A stretch of 38,275 nt of DNA from Chloroflexota bacterium (GTDB taxonomy: Bacteria; Chloroflexota; Dehalococcoidia; Lucifugimonadales; Lucifugimonadaceae), in contig JABMNO010000028.1 of NCBI GenBank assembly GCA_013204555.1, positions 1 to 38,275 of the forward strand, written 5' to 3'. The position numbers were made by a program, and so were the translations under genes. Position 1 is the stretch's first letter. The number at the start of each line of letters is the position of its first letter. Of this stretch, positions 1 through 6,458 are shown one piece after another. Below the pieces are notes generated by a model. The model had not been told where the DNA came from. It made no database searches and saw only the letters and a program-made list of their open reading frames with translations.

Positions 1-93
1 CGGTTGGCAGAGCTTCCCGGTTATCTTGACTACTACAATTACACTCGGCCACACGGCGGTATCAGTGGAGCAACGCCAGCCTCAAGACTGTAA
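1..93 (+). CDS. IS481-like transposase, C-terminal fragment (cut by window edge)
   Basis: The first 30 codons read in frame from the window edge to a TAA stop. They end in a segment with YNYTRPHGG followed by ATPASRL. This is the usual C-terminal tail of DDE integrase-core transposases of the IS481/IS3 type, where Y-N-x-x-R-P-H and T-P-x-x-R-L are conserved. Only the tail is present; the catalytic DDE residues lie outside the window. It was too short to stand out as an independent open frame. The family call rests on this short tail, so IS481 rather than IS3 is only the better guess. Confidence 0.7.
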   Translation, partial: RLAELPGYLDYYNYTRPHGGISGATPASRL

Positions 94-114
94 ACAACGT
101 CCGTGGGAGCTACA
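94..114 (+). repeat. candidate terminal inverted repeat of the IS
   Basis: The 21 bases directly after the transposase stop end in CTACA and begin ACAACGTCC. IS481-type elements usually begin TGT and end ACA shortly after the transposase stop, which fits the position. The partner end is outside the window, so the boundary cannot be proved here. Confidence 0.3.
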
Positions 115-129
115 TCTAGGCGGCCAGAC

Positions 130-582
130 ATGGCTGAAGCGCCACTCATCCCCGATATTGAGACTATCCCGCGCTCGCCAGGGTCGTACATGCTCGTGCT
201 TCATTTGCCGAAACCGCGCACATTAGTGGTCGGCAAATTAGGCCAATTCGACTTCCCGTCTGGTTACTATTTGTATGCCGGAAGCGCACACGGCGGTCTG
301 AAGGGCCGTGTATCTCGACACCTGCGCGCCGATAAGAAACAGCACTGGCACATCGACTACCTCAACTGCGAAGAGGATGGTGCAGCGGTGGTTGATGTGT
401 GGTGGCGTACAGGATCTGAACGGCTGGAGTGCGAGTGGGCGGCTGAGGCGAAGCAGTTGCCGGGAGCGTCAGTACCAGCGATGGGATTTGGTGCATCGGA
501 TTGCGGTTGCGACAGCCATCTGGTGCATGTCAGTGAGAAGCCGGAACCGATGCAGATGGCTATCGTCCCCTCTCCCCCCTGA
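130..582 (+). CDS. Uri-superfamily GIY-YIG protein (DUF123)
   Basis: A 150-residue protein of the DUF123/Uri group of GIY-YIG nuclease-like proteins. Visible signatures are GSYMLVLHL near the N-terminus, GYYLYAGSAHGGLKGRVSRH (the GIY-YIG-like strand and following basic helix), HWHIDYL, the ECEWA segment with its conserved Glu, and a C-terminal FGASDCGCDSHL cysteine/histidine cluster typical of the family. The biochemical role of bacterial members is not settled; DNA binding or cleavage is assumed from the fold. I chose the ATG at 130. A GTG at 103 would add nine residues with no family similarity and would overlap the candidate IS end. The gene sits just downstream of a transposase tail, so its promoter may lie in or near the IS end. 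Confidence 0.8.
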   Translation: MAEAPLIPDIETIPRSPGSYMLVLHLPKPRTLVVGKLGQFDFPSGYYLYAGSAHGGLKGRVSRHLRADKKQHWHIDYLNCEEDGAAVVDVWWRTGSERLECEWAAEAKQLPGASVPAMGFGASDCGCDSHLVHVSEKPEPMQMAIVPSPP

Positions 583-614
583 GAGAAGAGAGAAGGTGGT
601 AAACGCTTACTAAT

Positions 615-902
615 TCAAGCTCGCTCAATCGACACCCCAAGCCCAAAGGTCTTGATGCGGTCCCGATACAACTCCGCAGGCTCCAGTGGGCACGTAATCA
701 CCACTGCGCGATCAGACGTGTGTGCCTCCATCATGATCTCCATCGCACGCTCTGTGCTCAGACTCGGAACGCTCTTTACGAGCGCTGCGATCACATATTC
801 CATGGAGTGGTCATCGTCGTTATGCAGGATCACTGAGTACGGCGGCAGGTGCTCTGTTATGGAGCGGGCACGTTCCTTTGTGATGAGGGATGGGGAGGTC
901 AT
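615..902 (-). CDS. clpS: ATP-dependent Clp protease adaptor ClpS
   Basis: A 95-residue ClpS-type adaptor, which delivers N-degron substrates to the ClpAP/ClpCP protease in the cytoplasm. The family core is clear: PYSVILHNDDDHSMEYVI (substrate pocket with the N-D-D pair), then a helix with the hydrophobic pocket, then EAHTSDRAVVITCPLEPAEL, where the usual V/I-x-x-G-x is slightly altered, and a final GLGVSIE strand. I start at the ATG at 902 (MTSPSLIT). An upstream extension to 1019 lacks family similarity and would run over the tRNA promoter region. Length matches the usual ~95-110 residues. No clp ATPase gene is adjacent. Confidence 0.9.
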   Translation of the reverse strand: MTSPSLITKERARSITEHLPPYSVILHNDDDHSMEYVIAALVKSVPSLSTERAMEIMMEAHTSDRAVVITCPLEPAELYRDRIKTFGLGVSIERA

Positions 903-1025
903 ACATCTATCATCGCACCGGACGCAGTCCGCGGCACCCCGACAACTTGGTAAACTGACGTCCTGATGGTCTCGAAAGAGATAATCTTCATTCCGCCTGT
1001 AGTGGGCTGGAGAGACCACCCTTGA

Positions 1026-1100
1026 GCGGGGGTAACTCAGTGGTAGAGTATCTGCTTCCCAAGCAGAAGGCCGCGGGTTCGAATCCCGTCCCCCGCTCCA
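1026..1100 (+). tRNA. tRNA-Gly (anticodon CCC), CCA encoded
   Basis: The segment folds as a full cloverleaf. The 7-bp acceptor GCGGGGG pairs with CCCCCGC. TA occupies positions 8-9. The D-stem is ACTC/GAGT. The anticodon stem TCTGC/GCAGA closes the loop TTCCCAA with anticodon CCC. The T-stem GCGGG/CCCGT carries the loop TTCGAAT. A T discriminator and an encoded CCA follow. The gene reads alone on the plus strand, divergent from clpS. Part of it is duplicated at 2648. Confidence 0.96.
1056..1074 (+). repeat. direct repeat copy 1, inside tRNA-Gly (candidate att site)
   Basis: Nineteen bases from the anticodon loop through the variable loop into the T-stem (TTCCCAAGCAGAAGGCCGC) recur exactly at 2648-2666 in the same orientation. 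tRNA genes are preferred integration targets of tyrosine-integrase elements, which leave such partial duplications. Confidence 0.6.
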
Positions 1101-1494
1101 TACTCAATTCGTATTAGGATCACAGACCACAGTTTGGTCCCGAATTGCTGCATGTATACCCATTTGTATACCCACCAGCGTGATAACGCCCCATTTTCAG
1201 AGTCACCAGTATTGATGGGCGTTGCCCAATTGCTCCGCGTCTTACGTGGGCGGTAGCCCCGCCGTAACACGCACCGGGGGTCTACTGATATTTAGGGTAG
1301 CCCTGGCGGCGCTGAGAAGCTGCAACCAATCGATAAGCCACCACGATGCTCGCCGATGGGCCTGCGGGGGTGTATCTAAATACTCGGGTAGCAGCGCGGA
1401 CGCTGAGACTTCCGACGGGAGCAGAGCGCCCGGTGGGGACGGTCCGGTTTGGGGGGGGCACGTCTCCTGCCGCATACACGGAGTTCCGAACGCT

Positions 1495-1532
1495 CTAGCC
1501 ACAATATTACAGCAGGCTTGCTGCGTGGCTAG
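1495..1532 (+). other. stem-loop containing a NANTATTAC nonamer
   Basis: CTAGCCAC (1495-1502) pairs perfectly with GTGGCTAG (1525-1532), and an inner CAGCA (1510-1514) pairs with TGCTG (1519-1523). The unpaired strand between the two stems reads CAATATTAC at 1502-1510. This matches the NANTATTAC nonamer nicked by rolling-circle Rep proteins of CRESS-DNA replicons. The stem is certain from sequence; the replication-origin reading is speculative because no rep gene is visible. Confidence 0.45.
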
Positions 1533-1820
1533 GGCCGGATGGCAGCGGCAGCATGTTGGTGTGGCGGGGTGGTGGGTAGTGGTCGTGGTGGAGTTGTTGT
1601 TGTTGTGTTGTAAGCGCGTTTTCATCGCTACCAAGTTTTCGGTTTCCGCTGCCTCGCAACGTACCGCGCCCTGGTAGCTCTCTGAATCGCTCGTAAGCCG
1701 TCTTATATCGAGTATCGCAACGCTGCGAGGGGAGACGGTGGAGGTAGGGGGTACTTCCTAGAGAACTGGTGGTTATTGTTGTGGGAGTACCGGGGCGCAG
1801 ATTTTCGCCGCAAAGTTAGC

Positions 1821-1905
1821 GAGCGTCCGGCGGTGGCGGATTGTGACTTTTTGGGGTCACGACACCTACGCCCCTGCGCGGAGTGGAAGGGGCTACCGGA
1901 CGCTC
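1821..1905 (+). other. three-way-junction-like inverted repeat structure
   Basis: GAGCGTCCGG (1821-1830) pairs perfectly with CCGGACGCTC (1896-1905). Two hairpins lie inside: GTGAC/GTCAC (1843-1847 with 1856-1860) and GCCCCT/AGGGGC (1870-1875 with 1888-1893). A separate hairpin, CGAGCG-CGT-CGCTCG, follows at 1910-1924. The arrangement could be a structured RNA, a single-stranded DNA structure or a recombination site. I do not recognise a known family. Confidence 0.45.
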
Positions 1906-1976
1906 AGAGCGAGCGCGTCGCTCGTTTAACTCGTCATGCCCAAACCGGGCAATCGATGTTGTACAGACTCCGAGGC

Positions 1977-2153
1977 TTATGCGACTGTTTCCAGGTTTCG
2001 CTGTTCCTCAACCAAAAGAGCTGAGGTCATTGAGGCAGATCGGCACTCCAATACGAAGCCGCAATTAAGGCACAGAAAGTAGTAACCGTCCCAATCCTCT
2101 TTGGCTTCTACTGCTCCTAACTCACAACGGGGACAGGCTCTGAAATACAGCAC
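1977..2153 (-). CDS. small zinc-ribbon protein
   Basis: A 58-residue protein with two CxxC knuckles: RACPRCELGA near the N-terminus and FLCLNCGFV about 17 residues later. This makes a compact four-cysteine zinc ribbon with an acidic, aromatic linker containing WDGYYF. Such short zinc ribbons are common in Chloroflexota and have no assigned function. GAGGAG at 2160-2165 lies six bases before a GTG at 2153, so I prefer that start over the TTG at 2159, which touches the ribosome site. It lies alone inside the tRNA-bounded segment, with the structured inverted repeats directly downstream. Confidence 0.6.
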   Translation of the reverse strand: MLYFRACPRCELGAVEAKEDWDGYYFLCLNCGFVLECRSASMTSALLVEEQRNLETVA

Positions 2154-2261
2154 TTTCAACTCCTCGACTCACTTCCAAAAGTACTCAACCAAGTTCCGCA
2201 TTAATGCCGTGAGCGGTTCGTGATGTGGGAGTGTCAATACGTGAGTGCGACGTGAAGAAAT

Positions 2262-2537
2262 TTGCGGTTCGATCAGTACCTCTCCGCATACGTTCCGTTT
2301 ATGCCGTTACCCGGAACCACCCTCAGTTGCTCGATATGCAGCCCGCGTAAGCAAGTAGACGTGTCGCCTAAGTTGGCGTGGCTGCTGGTGCTGCATGCTC
2401 ACGTAGACCACGGCATACCGATGGAGACGTTAGAGCGGATGTACCTGGGCGTGTCGCCATCGGGGACGAAGACGTGGAAGCTACCGCCAGCGCGGTGGTT
2501 GTTCGACGTGTGGGAGAAGTCTAACTTTCGGCTCTAG
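2262..2537 (+). CDS. hypothetical protein with atypical codon use
   Basis: A 91-codon frame from a TTG at 2262; an ATG at 2301 is an alternative start. From about codon 30 to the end, third positions are overwhelmingly G or C, with many G-ending codons. That argues for real coding and differs from the more mixed usage of neighbouring genes. The product contains PKLAWLLVLHAHVDHG, GIPMETLERMYLGVSP and a Trp-rich C-terminus. I do not recognise a family. It may be a truncated gene or cargo of the tRNA-bounded segment. Confidence 0.4.
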   Translation: MRFDQYLSAYVPFMPLPGTTLSCSICSPRKQVDVSPKLAWLLVLHAHVDHGIPMETLERMYLGVSPSGTKTWKLPPARWLFDVWEKSNFRL

Positions 2538-2647
2538 GCAAGCGAAGGCGCAGAGGGGCGTTACTTGAGTTTTGCGAAATGCTCAGTTAGATACGTTTGG
2601 TTTGCTTCAGAACCATCAACCCGTTCGCGTAAATCGATCCCCTCGAA

Positions 2648-2666
2648 TTCCCAAGCAGAAGGCCGC
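2648..2666 (+). repeat. direct repeat copy 2 of the tRNA-Gly segment (candidate att site)
   Basis: These 19 bases are identical to 1056-1074 within tRNA-Gly. The next three positions differ only at the first, and similarity then stops. The flanks show no cloverleaf, so this is a fragment rather than a second tRNA gene. Confidence 0.6.
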
Positions 2667-2794
2667 TGGCTAACTGACCAGGACTTTTCGACAAGCGCGA
2701 TATGTACCCAATGTCATGTAGAGACAAGCGTATCCAGGGCGGTCGTAGCACCTGTCATTTCTGGAGTGTTCCTGAAACGAGACCCTGGAAAAGT

Positions 2795-2828
2795 AAACAG
2801 CCCCCGGAATCTCTTCCGGGGGCTGTTT
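2795..2828 (-). terminator. intrinsic terminator of the archaellin gene
   Basis: AAACAGCCCCCGGAA and TTCCGGGGGCTGTTT form a perfect 15-bp inverted repeat around a 4-base loop. On the minus strand the hairpin is followed by a T-rich tail (TTTACTTTT). It lies about 20 bases past the archaellin stop. The symmetric AAAC/GTTT ends make it possibly bidirectional. Confidence 0.9.
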
Positions 2829-2848
2829 GTGAATAACGCTAATCAGGG

Positions 2849-3547
2849 TTAGTTGAGGTCCATCACCGTGTCGAACTGTGATGGCGTCGTGCGCTGAATG
2901 TTCAGCACTGCGCCTGATGTCGGCTTCATCTCAATGGTGAATTCATCGTTTGTTGTGAGAGTGGTAGCAGCCGTTGTCATGCCACCCTCAGTGGTCTGGT
3001 ATGCGATTGAGCCAGTTGCGCTGATGGCCGTGCCCGTGATCCGGTTCATGAGCCAGACGGTGATCTCTGCCTTCTCGTTATCTTCGAGGAGGTCATCACT
3101 GTCGTTGTTGCCAAGCCAGGCAACAGTCCACGGTAGGTCGCTAAGAGTCTGGTTCTTGTCAGTGTACGAAATCACCGTTACTGACTCTGCACCCGATACC
3201 ACGACCGGGTCGGTACCAGCATCATCTGCGGTGAAGTCTGCGGTCAGGTCGACTGGCTCACCAGCGATGGCGTTTGATACGTTGAATGTGAGCTTGAAGA
3301 TAGTCGATGTGTTGCCGGACGTCAGACCCTTATAGGCAATAACGCTGCCTCGTGGTTCGATGGAGCTTTGTGCTTCCTCGATACCTGCAAATACCGTTTC
3401 CTTGCTTCGCTCCGACGCGAAGATACCCGTCGAAAGAACCGTGAAGGCGAAGACAGATGCCACGACCACAAATGCGATCAGTATAATGGCGGTCTCCAGC
3501 CCCGTGATCCCTTTTTGGGTTTCACTATGACTGCTTCTAAAAATCAT
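2849..3547 (-). CDS. archaellin-like class III-signal protein
   Basis: A 232-residue protein with an archaellin-type N-terminus: a short polar leader ending QKG at residues 11-13, then ITGLETAIIL and a ~30-residue hydrophobic helix (residues 14-45), then SERSKETVFAGIEEAQSS. In archaellins the leader is cut by a PibD/FlaK-type peptidase after the Gly and the helix packs in the filament core. The remaining ~180 residues are Thr/Asp/Asn-rich and predicted beta-rich, as in the outer domain of archaellins; DLPWTVAWLGNNDSDDLLED and AEITVWL are recognisable pieces. I chose ATG 3547 because GAGGAGAAGAGG lies just upstream; the frame extends to 3577 without similarity. No motor gene (arlB, arlH, arlI, arlJ) is in the window, so the filament machinery would be encoded elsewhere. 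A flag-like pilin is the main alternative. Confidence 0.85.
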   Translation of the reverse strand: MIFRSSHSETQKGITGLETAIILIAFVVVASVFAFTVLSTGIFASERSKETVFAGIEEAQSSIEPRGSVIAYKGLTSGNTSTIFKLTFNVSNAIAGEPVDLTADFTADDAGTDPVVVSGAESVTVISYTDKNQTLSDLPWTVAWLGNNDSDDLLEDNEKAEITVWLMNRITGTAISATGSIAYQTTEGGMTTAATTLTTNDEFTIEMKPTSGAVLNIQRTTPSQFDTVMDLN

Positions 3548-4079
3548 CTGCCTCTTCTCCTCTTTTGACCGCCGCACACTCGCAAGCTGCTCGTGTTTGA
3601 CGTCGGTCTTAATTGTGCATTTTGGCTACCCCGTCTCATGCACTAATTAGGTTTTATATCGATTCCTCTGACTCAACGAGATGGGCCGACTCCAATTTCG
3701 CCTATGTGCAAACACATATGCGCGATGGCTCAATTTCGCAAAGGGCACCCGCTCTCCGTTTACGCTGACGTGGCTGCACTGGCAGTGACACCGGGTGATA
3801 ACGGGCGCCGATACGAGTCGCGCTCCTCACGCCCGCGCTCGCGTTCCCTGACATTAAAGGGACGTTCGATCTGGAGTGATGTACTTTGACGGGCGTCCAC
3901 GTCATCTATCTACGATGAAAAACCATGCCGAATAGATGAGGTCTTAACGCGTCGAAGAATCCCATTCCGTGGAAGCGGGGCCCTGGATGCCCTGTGATGC
4001 TCGGCTCACCGATCCCTGTGAGACCACGATGCGTATTTCAGGCGATTCCCTTTTCGAGAATTCGTGTCGCCGCATCCAA
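3548..4079. other. intergenic region upstream of the archaellin
   Basis: No convincing gene is seen in these ~530 bases; both strands carry only short arginine-rich frames. A short inverted repeat TATGTG-CAAA-CACATA lies at 3703-3718. The archaellin promoter should be within the first ~120 bases but I cannot assign its hexamers with confidence. Confidence 0.5.
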
Positions 4080-4304
4080 TCATGTCCCCATTTCCAATGT
4101 GGGGATTCGGTTCACGTCCCGTAAAACCGGGGCCCGCAAATTGAGGGTTTCTGGGTTGATTTGACCGCCTGACCTTGTCATCACTCCATTTCTCTCGAAA
4201 ACAAAAATCACAACATTCCCAAAGCGGTTCAACGCTTCAACAGGGCGCGTTGATGGGTTATAGGCCACCAAAACATGATTTTCACCCTGCCAGGCTGTCG
4301 ACAT
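4080..4304 (-). CDS. doubtful hypothetical protein
   Basis: A 74-codon frame whose product has a plausible composition (GNVVIFVFERNGVMTRSGGQ is strand-like). It has no recognisable family and no clear ribosome site before the ATG. Its codon use is not strongly biased. It could be a small gene, the tail of a decayed gene, or chance. The ~200 bases between it and the next gene show nothing further. Confidence 0.22.
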   Translation of the reverse strand: MSTAWQGENHVLVAYNPSTRPVEALNRFGNVVIFVFERNGVMTRSGGQINPETLNLRAPVLRDVNRIPTLEMGT

Positions 4305-4513
4305 ATGCGCAGTAGAACTGAACGAGATTACGCAACAGAGTAGCTACGGATGGCACTCATCAGACGGTATTAATTCAGCTAATGTCAAAAGGTGAGGGAA
4401 CAGATTTTTAGATACCTAATGAGGGAGACGCCCGCGTAATCAAAGTGATCTGACTCTTCGAGACGCCGAGCCATGCTGAAGATCGGTTCTAACCACGCAA
4501 GGATGATGATGGG

Positions 4514-4801
4514 ATGGTTGCACCGAACTGTTGGGAATTCAAGAATTGTGGGCGGGAGCCGGGTGGCGTCAAAGTTGCGGAACTGGGTATCTGCCCAGCA
4601 GCCTCAGATACTTCTGTCAATGGGACCAATAACGGCAAAAACGGTGGTCGTGTTTGCTGGGCCGTAACAGGCACCTTCTGTGGCGGAGTTGTGCAGGGAT
4701 CATTCGCCCAGAAGCATTTGTCGTGTATGACCTGCGAGTTCTTCAAGCTAGTCAAGCAAGCAGAACCTGTTGGCATCTACGTGATGAAGCTCGCGTCCTA
4801 A
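4514..4801 (+). CDS. two-CW domain protein
   Basis: A 95-residue cysteine-rich protein. It opens with NCWEFKNCGREPGG, then VAELGICPAA, NGGRVCWAV, TFCGGVVQGSF and a final CMTCEFFKLV. The two Cys-Trp motifs and the spacing of the remaining cysteines are those of the small two-CW proteins and of the same module found attached to bacterial sensors. The function is not known; a metal- or redox-binding role is likely from the cysteines. The ATG at 4514 is preceded by GGATGATGATGGG, and the family normally starts within a few residues of the first CW, so the start is good. It stands alone between two long non-coding stretches. Confidence 0.8.
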   Translation: MVAPNCWEFKNCGREPGGVKVAELGICPAASDTSVNGTNNGKNGGRVCWAVTGTFCGGVVQGSFAQKHLSCMTCEFFKLVKQAEPVGIYVMKLAS

Positions 4802-5317
4802 TCCCTAAACGCATCAGCATTTAAATCCGAGATCCGACGACCCGATCGGGATCAACATGTCCGGTGTCGTGCTCGTCTGGTTCTATATGCGAGCATGGCA
4901 ACGCTGCATTAGTTGCGGTCCGTCGTTTCAGGCGCCCTGAGGCCCTGGTACGGCATCTAGAATCGGGAATGCTGGTCGCCGCGCAACCACCGAGAAGTGG
5001 CGTTCGCCGACACGGAGGATGCTGCGAACTTGCCCAATTCTCAACACATATAACCGCGTGCTTACCAGCAACAAGCGATGGACGATTTGGGCGCAAGGAA
5101 CTGAAACGACTGGATACGTAAACGAGGCAGCCTGGCACTTAGCCTGAAGCCTTGTTCTACACAATCTGAGCGCCCGCCGACCAACCAACTCCCTCGCAAC
5201 GCGACGTGGATTCTCTCCCGGTCGTCGAAGACTCAACCCACCGGGACTGACGCGTGCCGTGCATTACGGATCAATCCGTCCAGCGGGAAACAAATTGAAA
5301 ACTGATGGGGCACCGTG
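4802..5317. other. non-coding stretch
   Basis: About 515 bases with no credible gene. The frames present are Arg/Cys-rich with no ribosome site. Small palindromes are visible: CCCGATCGGG at 4841-4850, and ACGGAT-CA-ATCCGT at 5266-5279 just past the 3' end of the lipoprotein gene. Neither has a T-tract to mark a terminator. Confidence 0.5.
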
Positions 5318-5899
5318 TCAGTTGATTTCCTGTCCACTTACGGCGCTTTCCAACTCAGCGCAGTTCTTGAATGCCTGCTCATCGTCCAGACCGTCGCAGA
5401 GAATTACCAGATTTCCGAATATCGCATAATTCGGGTATGTCGGTCCTGGAGCCTGTCGACTGAGTGGGCTGGAGACATCTGTTGTCCCACGAGTCTGCCA
5501 CCGGTCTTTCACTCCAGACTCCCATACCTGTTCCCGTCGCGTGGCTTCGAACTCATCTCCCGTTCCCGCAATAGCGAATGAAGTGCCGCTGGTAACGGCC
5601 TCTTCATGCGATGGATAGAATCGCACTTCATACTCAGCCCTGTCGTATGGGTCGGTGCCCCAGAAGCCATTCCATGCTTCAGTCGCGTCCGTGAGGCCCT
5701 CAACGTCATACTCTTTGGAGGCCTTGAACCCGATGTCCTTCAGGCTTTCCAACGTAAACACCGTGTCGAACGGGCTCACCTGCTGGAATTGCTCCGCCGC
5801 AGCTCCTCCAGAATCAGAACTGCCGCAGGCAACCGCTGCAATAGAGAACATGCTGATCGCGAGTACACCCGCCAGTCGTTTTAAGTTTGCAATCGACAT
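5318..5899 (-). CDS. putative lipoprotein of unknown function
   Basis: A 193-residue secreted protein. Residues 1-24 form a signal peptide (KR, then a hydrophobic stretch) ending in a lipobox, AAVAC, with the lipidated Cys at about 25. A Ser/Gly linker follows. The mature part has no domain I recognise; it includes TEAWNGFWGTDPYDRAEYEV and a C-terminal section with two cysteines (VILCDGLDD, FKNCAEL) that could form a disulfide outside the membrane. GGGAG lies eight bases before the ATG. The gene is monocistronic, with the decayed DinB copy upstream on the same strand. Confidence 0.75.
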   Translation of the reverse strand: MSIANLKRLAGVLAISMFSIAAVACGSSDSGGAAAEQFQQVSPFDTVFTLESLKDIGFKASKEYDVEGLTDATEAWNGFWGTDPYDRAEYEVRFYPSHEEAVTSGTSFAIAGTGDEFEATRREQVWESGVKDRWQTRGTTDVSSPLSRQAPGPTYPNYAIFGNLVILCDGLDDEQAFKNCAELESAVSGQEIN

Positions 5900-6011
5900 A
5901 CGTTCATCTCCCTGCTTAGTGCCAGCTTGCCAGTCCTATCATGCCACCAATCCGCGGGAGGACGATCGGAACAGAAAAACACGCGAATCTAGAAGATACA
6001 GCGCGCTGGAG

Positions 6012-6361
6012 CACCTCCGTCGAGTCGAGCGACTTGAAGTATTCCTGACTACGGTAGATGACCGCATCGACCCAGGCGTAAGTAGATCTCCGGTCGAATT
6101 GCGGTGAAATCTTCGAGAGTATGCCCGAAGCCTGCTTTCGACGGGTCCGGCTCCATGCCAAACATCTCCGCCCACCCGTCGGTTGCCCACGCCTACTCGC
6201 GGCCTACGATTTCAGAAACATGGTTGTCCTGAACACGCGAAAGATACCAGATTAGCCAGACGATTGAGTTGGCTCCGGGTTCGATGCGATAGTAGATCTG
6301 TTCCAGACTCAGGCCATCAGCAAATTGCTTGCATACCTGCCGAATTCGTTCATAGGCGTCG
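6012..6361 (-). pseudogene. decayed copy of the DinB gene at 7760-8293
   Basis: This stretch is a nucleotide-level copy of the DinB gene 1.7 kb away. About 175 bases at 6186-6360 align with 8104-8278, with roughly 13 mismatches by eye, and the segment around 6020-6060 matches 7925-7965. The copy lacks the start codon end (similarity stops near 6361) and the 3' third. Between the two matching blocks, at 6070-6118, it carries a diverged and shortened stretch that breaks the frame. It is a clear truncated duplicate and is not expected to be functional. Confidence 0.88.
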
Positions 6362-6458
6362 GGAATTTGTGATCGCCGCAGATCACCGGCACAGGGTTGA
6401 TCATCGATGGCCGAATGTTGTGTGACTACGATGGTTATCCGAACGTCCAGGGCTGGAA

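Larger units (their letters stand above)
1101..1976. other. gene-free structured segment
   Basis: I see no credible gene in these ~880 bases. The open frames here are antisense to the tRNA or are low-complexity. The segment holds a run of eight G at about 1451-1458, a G/T-rich stretch at about 1556-1615, a strong hairpin at 1495-1532 and a multi-stem structure at 1821-1905. Confidence 0.6.
1056..2666. mobile_element. possible remnant of a tRNA-Gly-integrated element, about 1.6 kb
   Basis: This segment lies between the tRNA and a displaced 19-base copy of its central part, as attL/attR-like repeats would. It contains no integrase, is almost gene-free, is rich in hairpins and G/T-rich tracts, and holds one small zinc-ribbon gene and one ORF with unusual G-ending codon preference. 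It could be a decayed island, a satellite that depended on an integrase elsewhere, or simply a partial tRNA duplication. The element call is inference. Confidence 0.35.

Noticed and set aside
1037..1270. ORF antisense to tRNA-Gly
   Set aside because: Its C-terminus is the typical translation of an antisense tRNA (GIRTRGLLL-like) and the rest has no similarity.
1242..1634. Thr/Pro/Asn-rich ORF on the minus strand
   Set aside because: It is a low-complexity translation of the G/T-rich tract, with no ribosome site and no family.
1815..1930. integron attC-like site (GTTAGCG ... GTTTAAC)
   Set aside because: The boxes are inverted relative to attC, where RYYYAAC is at the 5' end and GTTRRRY at the 3' end, and one box has mismatches. 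No integrase or cassette array is present.
2565..2852. ORF overlapping the archaellin terminator
   Set aside because: It runs through the duplicated tRNA fragment and the terminator hairpin and has no similarity to any family.
4864..5236. several frames in the 4.8-5.3 kb stretch
   Set aside because: They are Arg/Cys-rich frames in several overlapping phases with no start signals, typical of non-coding DNA.
5266..5279. ACGGAT-CA-ATCCGT as a terminator
   Set aside because: The loop would be two bases, too short for a hairpin, and no T-run follows.
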